Below, piece after piece: positions 9,461 through 16,885 of a DNA stretch of 23,450 bases. Made by a program: the position numbers and the translations under genes. Source of the DNA: Chromera velia (lineage: Eukaryota > Sar > Chromeraceae); contig JAHBMJ010000377.1 of assembly GCA_018398765.1 (NCBI GenBank), forward strand, positions 102,575 through 126,024, written 5' to 3'. Under the pieces are notes generated by a model. That model made no database searches and was not told where the DNA came from. It saw only the letters and a program-made list of their open reading frames with translations. Every line of letters starts with the position of its first letter. Within the stretch, counting starts at the first letter, position 1.

Positions 9461-10539
9461 GATCAAGTTTGTGAATTCAAAGAGGAAAGCGATTTAATTT
9501 CTGAGGAAGCAGATGATCCCCTCCTTTTAATCTGAAGGTGACAGTGGCAGCTCTGGGGCGCTTGCGATTCTCGCATCAGCTGCCTGGCCTTGCGGAGTCC
9601 ATGTAGGCAAAAAGATTATTTCACACAGACGGCGCTTTTCTTCCATTTTCTCTGCGGGTTCAATTGACGACTAGCTATCATGCCGACTACAAAAGGTCAA
9701 TGCATTTTAGAGATAAGAATGCCACACAGAGTTTTTAGAGAAGACGCAACCAAACAAACGAGCGGGAAACTCAGAATTTCTTCATCAGAATTAAAAGGAA
9801 ACTGGGAGACGCATGGGACCATGGAGGAAAAGGAGACGGATGACTTTTGTTTGAAGGCTGCTTCTCGGTCCGAAACTTCTGGTTAACTTTTCTGTCAGTC
9901 TTCGCTGACTGGAACCTTCTTTTAATAATTTCAATTCCTGCCGCTTGCGCTGATCGGGCAAAACAAAAAAATGTAACTGACCTAGCTTTCAAAGGAGTTC
10001 TCTCGATCGAGATGGAAGGTTCCTTCCTGCATGTGCAGAATGAAAATTCAAAAAGAAAGACGGGTCGGTCGAAGAAGGCTGACAGACAGGTCACAGTTCA
10101 AAGGAATTTTTTCTTTGTTCTCACCTGGATACACCTGGACAGATCCTATGCACTAGGCCGAAATGAATGCACTCAAGGAGAATGACGAGTGCCCGTTTCT
10201 GTTGGAATGACTGTCGGATTGCAGGGGCGCATAGGGGTGCACAACAGTATCGATCACTATGCAACATATTGCATACATATTGCAACATCCATGCAACCTG
10301 TTTTTTTCCCGCGCGCGGCGCGGCGCCTTGCATGCAAGGCCCCAATTAACTTTGCAGTCGCGCGCCGCCGAGCATCGCAACCATCTTCAACCATACTATA
10401 CAGGCAAAAGAACTGCACGTCACTATGCTCATCTATCAGGGAGACGATCTCTTCGGAGGATCTGTATTACAATCAAAGCAAAGAGATCCTTAGGACAGAG
10501 AGCGAGAGAGAGGCAGAAGAGTGTCCGGTTTGACGAAAG
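9461..10539. promoter_or_regulatory. Divergent intergenic region between the minus-strand gene and the DUF6817 gene
   Basis: The region lies between a minus-strand start (ATG 9460) and a plus-strand start (ATG 10540), so it should hold both promoters. It contains several TTGCA/TGCAA words (10258-10300), a GC-rich block (10310-10326) and a 16-bp perfect palindrome centred on TGCATGCA (10325-10340). No coding exon is supported. The in-frame TGA at 10531, three codons before the ATG, shows that translation of the plus gene cannot start further upstream on the same exon. Confidence 0.4.
10325..10340. promoter_or_regulatory. Palindrome GCCTTGCATGCAAGGC upstream of the DUF6817 gene
   Basis: This is a perfect 16-bp inverted repeat containing TGCATGCA, abutting an alternating CG block (10310-10326), 200 bp before ATG 10540. 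TGCATGCA is a known binding word of AP2-type factors in apicomplexans. A regulatory role here is inference from the word, its symmetry and its place. Confidence 0.4.
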
Positions 10540-11651
10540 ATGAGTGCAGAAAACCCAGCCGCGGTGAAGGTGAAGGAGACTGCCGTCTCCCCCACCTCCC
10601 TCATCATGTCGGAGCCCCTGAAGCACTTGGTGCATGAACACTTGTGGGAGTTCGACTCTGACTTCAAAAAGATGGAAGCGTACATGTTCAACTCGCGTGG
10701 CATGACGGAATTCGGCCATGCAAGGCAAACTTTCAAAAACCACTTGTGTGGCACCTTTGCTCTCTGTGCCGCTTGGGGCCTGCCTAGAGCTGTGAACCGC
10801 TGTGGTTTGTTCCACACCACCTACTCAGGGGATCTGTTCCGATTCTGTGTGTTGCGTTCTGAGAGTTCAGAGGACAGGGCGACTCTCCGCGGGGTGATCG
10901 GGGAAGACGCAGAGAGACTGGTCCATCTGTTTGGGTCCGTGCGAAGACAGAAGGTGATGGACCACATCTTTGAGAACGGGTCTCTGCCCGACTCGATGCA
11001 AGTTCCCCTCAACAGAGAGACGGACAAGAAAGCTCTAGAGTCTGAGACCGTCTCCGTCTCCTCTCTGAATGCTGCTGCGATCATGATGGTCACTGTAGCC
11101 GACTATCTGGATCAGTTGACCGGGTGCAATGCCTGGAAGGATATCTACCAGGTAGAAGGGGAGGACCAAGTGATGCTGTGGCCCGGGTCCGGCAAGCCCG
11201 GCGTGGCCCATCACTGGCTGACCAAGCTTGCAAAGGCCTCCGCCCCTCTTCTCCCATGCAGTGTCCCTCCCGCTGTGTTCGAGAACTGCACCGGCACCAT
11301 CACAGAAGAAGACGAGACAACTGCGAGGGACCTCTACTGGGACGTGGTGAGGGATGATGATGACAAGAAAATGTCCGAGGAACAGAAGGAGGAGGCACTG
11401 AGGAAGTGCATTCAACTGAACAGGTCCGTATGACAGACACACACACACTCTTTTCCCCCATAATACTTCCCGCCTGCCTTGTGCTTCTCCTTCATACTTC
11501 CCGACTCCTTGTGCTTCCCTATGCACCCCACTTCATATGGTCCGGAAGGAGCTGCTGTAGCTAGACGTGTAGTTTCCGTTTTGATTCGTTCTCACTGACC
11601 GTCAGATGGACAGATCTTCATTTCATTTCGCCAGATGCTTCCCAGACAGCT

Positions 11652-11682
<31 letters not shown>

Positions 11683-12266
11683 ACATCCATCTGCATGTTG
11701 ATAGCTGCATGTGCGTCTGAGAATGGGGGTGTTCCTCTCCTTCATCATGTCGGTGCTGGTAGTCGCGTCTCCTTTCCCTTCAGAGCAGGCAGGCAGTTTC
11801 TTTGATGGATCCAGCAGACAGACACTTCTTCCCTGACTCTGGAAAATAAATTATGAAGTTTTGGGTCGCATATATCTGCATGTAGATGCATGTTCAAATT
11901 TTGATGTGAAGTTTCACCCAACTACGTTCCAATGGAAGCAGATTCGTCGGAGAGCCCCACACGCTCCTTGCTCAGATTCTCTTCCGCAAGGGCCTGCACG
12001 CAGAGGCGAGCGCGGAGTGCCAGCAGGCATTGCGGAAGATGTACGCGATGTGCACAGCCTGGGACAAGCGGATGCCTTGGAATGAGTGGGTGTGCTTCAC
12101 CAGAATTACCTGGCTCCGGTCTGCGCGTCTCAGCCGGGGGTTGCCCGAAGACTTCCCGCGTCGGGAGAATGGACTGTGTGTCCTGGAGGAGATGGTGGAG
12201 GAGATTGAGAAGCTCGAAAAGGAAGGGCAGGAAAAGGAGGAGACAAGGGGAAGGCAGGCAGGTTGA
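10540..12266 (+). CDS. DUF6817-family protein, two exons, about 402 residues
   Basis: Exon 1 is 10540-11423 (294 codons plus 2 nt) and exon 2 is 11942-12266, joined across a 518-nt intron with donor CAG|GTCCGT and acceptor GCAG. The join makes an Arg and restores LNR-FVGEPH, a conserved block. Diagnostic stretches are FKNHLCGTFALCAAWGLP, NRCGLFHTTYSGDLFRF, IGEDAERLVHLFG, WPGSGKPGVAHHW, ARDLYWDVV, then in exon 2 GEPHTLLAQILFRKG, ALRKMYAM and AWDKRMPWNEWVCFTR. These follow the order seen in plant and algal DUF6817 proteins, where the first part has an HD-like His/Asp arrangement and the end is a TPR-like helical repeat. The molecular function is not known. The lysine/glutamate-rich end (EEIEKLEKEGQEKEE) differs from plant members. 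The ATG is preceded by an in-frame TGA at 10531. The intron holds a (GA)n run at 11651-11679. An alternative acceptor 3 nt upstream is possible. Confidence 0.82.
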
Positions 12267-13292
12267 GGGACTGACAGTCTGAAGGCGGGAGGGAAGGGCG
12301 AAATGCGACCATGAAGCGGGATGCTGCAATTAAGGGAATCATGGGAAGACTGTGAGGAGAGAAGCCAGAGAGCAGCTAGGCATGAGGGCGGCTGTCTGGT
12401 GGGTTTGTCCGTCTCCATCTCGTCTTGCCTTGTTCACAGCTGGCGGGGGGGCTGTGGGGCCCTTGCCTTTCATGTTTGTGGATTCCCTGATTGTAATTTT
12501 TTTTCTTTCTGGGCGTGAGGTGGCGAGGTGCTTGTAGAAAGAAGAGGCAAGAGGGAGGGATCGAATTGTGAATCCGAGACGGAATTCTGTATCACGTCGA
12601 TTACATGTGACCGCATGTCGTTTTTTTTGTGATTTTTTCTTTCTCGGTATTCGTCATACCGGGAGCTCTATTTATTCGTCCCTTCGCGTCAAGCTAAGTG
12701 CGTGTGCGTGTCGCTGCGATCTGATAAGCGGCGCTGGTCACATACATGCAAAGTGTATATCTGGACACACACGCATGCATTCAAGCGCGTGAAATGACGA
12801 AATAACTGAAAGTTCCGAAATGCCTTCAGTTATGCGAAAAGAGGAGAGTGGGGGAGAAGATCTTTCGACGACTTCCCTTTTTTCGTCTATTTAACTGACA
12901 ATCTCTGTACATGCACGTTCACTTCGGTTTCCTCCTTTTCTTTCCTTTGCCGCATGACATCCTCTGTGAGTCATTCAAACATTTTGTTTTCTATTAAGAA
13001 TCAGTCTTTGCTGCACTCTCTCTATCGACGAACCGTGGATGCATGGAAATTGGCTTCTCGATCTGTGCCCTTGCCCCTCCTGCCTCATTGTGTATGAGTT
13101 CATCGGGGAATAGGAATCGAAGGATCGAGGGAATACATGCAGACGTGAGGGGAAACTTCCGGGTCGATCCGGGCACAATAATTTTCCATCCATCGTGTCC
13201 ACATTTGTCGACATACGCCCGAAAATGGGCGGTTTGGCCTTTGCTCTATGCGTGCTGTCCTAGGTGCTGAACTCTCTCTCTCCCTCCCTCCT

Positions 13293-13354
<62 letters not shown>

Positions 13355-13439
13355 TATGTGTGGACCTATACGCCCGAAAATAGGTGGATTTATCTTCGCT
13401 GTATATATGTGCTTTGTTGATTTGAGAAGCTCAGATTAA
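12267..13439. other. Intergenic region after the DUF6817 gene with (TC)n-(TG)n tract
   Basis: I see no gene. A pyrimidine tract made of CT and CCT units (about 13265-13337) passes directly into (TG)n (13337-13355). The sequence beginning ATACGCCCGAAAAT occurs before the tract (13213) and again after it (13368), with loosely similar sequence following each copy, so the tract lies between two diverged copies of a flanking segment about 155 bp apart. The 3' UTR of the DUF6817 gene should lie at the left end. Confidence 0.5.
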
Positions 13440-13940
13440 GAGCCGTCAGTCAATCAAAATCTGAAGCTGATTTCAAATATTCTTAATTCAGCCACTGTTT
13501 ATAAAATTCCTGGTATAAAATTCTTCTATAGAAATTCTTCCATCGACTCATATAGGGATATCGAGAGGGCTTTATAAAGAAGGGTTATAAGATAACTTGA
13601 ATTAACGGCTAATGAAACTAATTGAACGGTAAGTTGAATCTCAAGAAACAAATTTGACTCTTTCCCTATCTTATAGAAAAAATCACTAAAAACTTCTAAA
13701 TTTAAATTTAAAATCAGATTTAAAAATTATATCTAAAATTATATTTTAGAACGGACCCTAGAGTCTATCGTCTCAAATCAAACTGTTTTAAGCTTTATTT
13801 CACTTTAAAACATTTTAATTAAAAGTTAAAACTCTACAGATCGCACGATTTGATCGCACCTAGATCGATGCAGCTACTTTTATAAAACCGAAATGGCGAA
13901 ATCGACGGATTTTTTATTTACTTGCATGAATTAACTTAAT
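13440..13940. other. AT-rich island downstream of the minus-strand gene
   Basis: About 500 bp of markedly AT-rich sequence (13680-13830 is almost all A/T, with many TTTAAA and AAATTTAAA words) stands out from the surrounding host DNA and resembles the AT-rich flank at 1-500. No frame or repeat family is recognisable. It includes the 3' end of the minus-strand gene whose stop codon is at 13941-13943. It could be a relic of the same kind of mobile DNA as at the left end, or an AT-rich spacer. Confidence 0.35.
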
Positions 13941-14561
13941 TTACGAAGCTCCGACTCCCTGAAGTGCTGCGAGGCGCTTCCTCCTCATCTCCTCCTTGTC
14001 ACTGACCACCTCCCCTCCTGTGGCGTGGCCTGGCGTCTTCCATACCTTCTCGGGGTCCACACCGTCAATTACCTGCAAGGGGCGGCGAGAGAGCGGGAGT
14101 GTGCGCGCATTTAGAGCGCTCCCTGAAAAAGAATTCTGTATGAAAATGCTGAATCCATGCACCGTCAATTACCTGCAAGGGCGGGCGAGAGAGCGGGAGA
14201 GGCAGAGACTAATCGTTGCGGCAGGCACTCTCTTCCTCGTTCTCTGCATGCGGGGCGGTTCTCTGCCTAGCTGCCTGCTTCCCTGGCTGTCTGACTCTCG
14301 GAATTAGTATCGGTCTGACAGTCCGTGTGACCGTGTGTTCTTCTCTCCGACTGTCCTTTCGGTCAGTCTGGCTGTTTGTGCTTGCCTGTCTCTTCGTTTA
14401 TGAATGCAAGCATGTTCATCAGGCAGACCCCCCAACCCCCCAACCCACCCACCTTCTCGATGTCAAATCCCTCAGCCTTGGGGTTTGGTTTGTACTCTCC
14501 CCCCGTCACCTGTGCTAAGAGTCCGGGGTTGGCTGCCCCCATTCTCTCTAGCTGCTTGTAC
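13941..14561 (-). CDS. C-terminal two exons of an unrecognised gene
   Basis: Exons 14561-14453 and 14072-13941 on the minus strand join in phase 0. The first is bounded by acceptor TGCATGCAG and donor AAG|GTGGGT, the second by acceptor TTGCAG and a TAA at 13943-13941. Encoded pieces are YKQLERMGAANPGLLAQVTG, EYKPNPKAEGFDIEK, then VIDGVDPEKVWKTPGHATGG and EEMRRKRLAALQGVGAS. The charged last helix (EEMRRKRLAAL) looks like the ends of some ubiquitin-pathway adaptors, but I do not recognise the family. Upstream exons are not clear. They may lie near 15780-15955, or these could be extra 3' exons of the PPPDE gene, whose model ends at 15954 on the same strand. The intron between the two exons carries a 100-bp duplication of the last acceptor. 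Confidence 0.5.
14059..14200. repeat. 100-bp tandem duplication of a 3' splice site
   Basis: The block CACCGTCAATTACCTGCAAGG and the following G/C- and GAGAG-rich stretch occur at 14060-14098 and again at 14160-14198, an offset of exactly 100. On the minus strand each copy contains a polypyrimidine stretch, the acceptor TTGCAG and the first five codons of the last exon (VIDG and the next). Only the copy at 14072 leads into the open last exon. Use of the copy at 14172 would shift the frame, because 100 is not a multiple of three. Confidence 0.75.
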
Positions 14562-15117
14562 CTGCATGCAGCCATTCCGCGTCAGATTCCTTCCTTCCAC
14601 CCATGCATCGATTCATTCACTCATTCATTCATCAATCCATCAACCAGTAGCTCAGAGGAGGAAGGGAGAGAGGATCGATCGAGGAAAGAAGTGCATATCT
14701 CTCACTCATACCGGCAGGTTCATTCGACACGTGCATGACCGAAACGTGATGACCAAAACAAGTACAGCGTCTTTCTTTCTTTCTTTCTTGTTGAAGAATG
14801 AATGACTTTTAGGGATCTTGCGTTGAATCAGAGGTAGGTGGGTCGATGGGTGGAGAGAGAGAGAAATTAGAGTCGGACATGCAGGGAGGGAACGGACACG
14901 AGGGAGGCCAGGCCTAGCTTCGGGAGGAATTAAGAGACAGCTAGGAGAGGAATAACAACAATGAAGTTACAAGGGGTGAAAGGAAAGACACATATACCAC
15001 CAGATTAGCCGAGCTACGTCAGAGTACAGTCAATCGGACATTCACAAGGGGGAGGTGGATCCCCGAGGGAGGAGATTGTGCATTGAATGGTAAGGTGGGC
15101 TTTTTGCTTTCTTTCAC
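14562..15117. other. Non-coding spacer or intron with simple repeats
   Basis: Contains CATT/CATC-type repeats (14610-14645), a (TTTC)n run (14771-14790) and purine-rich sequence, with no exon I can support on either strand. Confidence 0.45.
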
Positions 15118-15368
15118 GCGCATGCATGTACAGATGTATGCATGTGTTTGCCTGTGTGTGTTTTGGTTGTTCAGTGCAGGACTGCGCATGCATGTACAGA
15201 TGTATGCATGTGTTTGCCTGTGTGTGTTTTGGTTGTGCAGTGCAGGACTGCGCATGCATGTACAGATGTATGCATGTGTTTGCCTGTGTGTGTTTTGGTT
15301 GTTCAGTGCAGGACTGCGCATGCATGTACAGATGTATGCATGTGTTTGCCTGTGTGTGTTTTGGTTGT
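15118..15368. repeat. 66-bp minisatellite, about 3.8 copies, rich in GCATGCATG
   Basis: Units start at 15118, 15184, 15250 and 15316, each beginning GCGCATGCATGTACAGATGT and continuing with ATGCATG and TTTGCCTGTGTGTG. Copies are nearly identical; one T/G difference (GTTCAG against GTGCAG) separates units. Since 66 is divisible by three, long frames are open in several phases and give a cysteine-rich 22-residue repeat. I treat these as by-products. The last unit runs into an ambiguous base at 15369. Confidence 0.85.
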
Positions 15369-15370
15369 NC

Positions 15371-15437
<67 letters not shown>

Positions 15438-15461
15438 AAGAAAGAAAGACAGACAGACAGA
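15369..15461. repeat. Ambiguous base followed by (CAGA)n microsatellite
   Basis: An N at 15369 is followed by about 17 CAGA units, a short GAAA run and more CAGA. The N at the exact edge of two repeats points to an assembly join, so the true copy number of both the 66-bp array and the CAGA run is uncertain. Confidence 0.85.
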
Positions 15462-15953
15462 CTATATGTTTCTTCTTCTCCCTCCTTTTCTTCATGAACA
15501 CAACAGACAAAAAGAAAGAAAGAACAAAGACAAAAGAACAGCACCAACAATCAAACAGCGTGGGCAGGGGGCCCGAAAGGTGAGAGTTAAGCGCCCCTTG
15601 CCTCTCCACCTCCCGACAGACTTTCACGTGATCACTGGTTTCACACGCTACTCCTCTGCTGCTTCCACTCAAGACAAGAAAGAGAAGAAAAAAAAGACAA
15701 GACAAGAACATTCAAAAATCAAAAAAAGAAAAAGGAAAAAAGAAAACTGCACGCGGGGACCGGCACCGTCATGGTCTTTAGACAGGGGTGGGGGGGTGGG
15801 GGGGCGTCCCTGCGGAGGGGGATTCTTCTGATGCTGTGTCTTCGTATCTTGCGGGAGGACTCTTTCGGCGGTAACGAAACTCTCAAAGTCCCATACCGAA
15901 AGAGCGACGGTGCTGGTGGGGCCGGAAACCTTCTCCAGAACCTCTTCTCTCTC

Positions 15954-16165
15954 TCAGGATTCCTGTTCTGAAGGGGACGGGTTTTGATGCTCTTGGTCAT
16001 GCGTGGAAGCTCGGTTGGGGATGTCGCTAGAAGCAGAAGCAGAAGCCGAGGCGGAATTGGGTTCTGCGGCTGGGGCGGAGACGGGGGCTGGCATGGGATC
16101 GGGGGCGGCGGCTGCATCTGGCTCTGGCTGGTTCTCTTCTGTTCGGTGCAGCCTTCTTGACAGAC

Positions 16166-16206
<41 letters not shown>

Positions 16207-16844
16207 AAGAAAGAAAGAAAGAAAGACAGACAGAAAGAAAGAAAGATAGAAAGAAAGAAAGGAAGGAAGGAAGGAAGGAAGAAGGAACCGAGAAGGGAAG
16301 GAAGACAAGAAGAAGCAGAAACACCGACAGGCGGCCAGCAGATAATAGAGAGTGAACGAGTAATTGCATGAGTGAAAGAAATTCAATGAATCAATAAATG
16401 AATGAGTGCACAAATGAATGGACGAATGAATGAAAAAATTAGAGCACGAATAAACAAATGAACAGAGGAATCTGAATGAACTACACACACCTCCCGTCAA
16501 GTCGTTTCCCGAGCAGATAGAAGAGCGCACAATCCGAGAACGAGTTGCAGTTTTTTCTCACAAGATCGTAACTTCCCTCTGCATGCATGCAGGCAGTCCC
16601 ACACACAGAAATAAATAAAGGAAGAGAGAAAGGAAGAAAAAGATAAATTAAAGGATCACACACACCGACAGAGAGAAGCGAGCGGGGAGTCAATTTAGAG
16701 AGCGGAAAGGAAACAAAAGCAAGAGCGGATGGGTGAAAGCGACACAAGAAGGTAAGGGAAGGGAAAGAAAGGGAAGGGAAAAGAAATCAAATGAACTCAG
16801 CGTACTCCCCCCCCCCTCATGTTCCTTTGCATTCTTTCCTATTT

Positions 16845-16885
<41 letters not shown>

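Noticed and set aside
15014-15831. Several 130-230-codon frames through the 66-bp repeat and CAGA run
   Set aside because: They cross an ambiguous base and two simple repeats, and the unit length divisible by three explains the openness.
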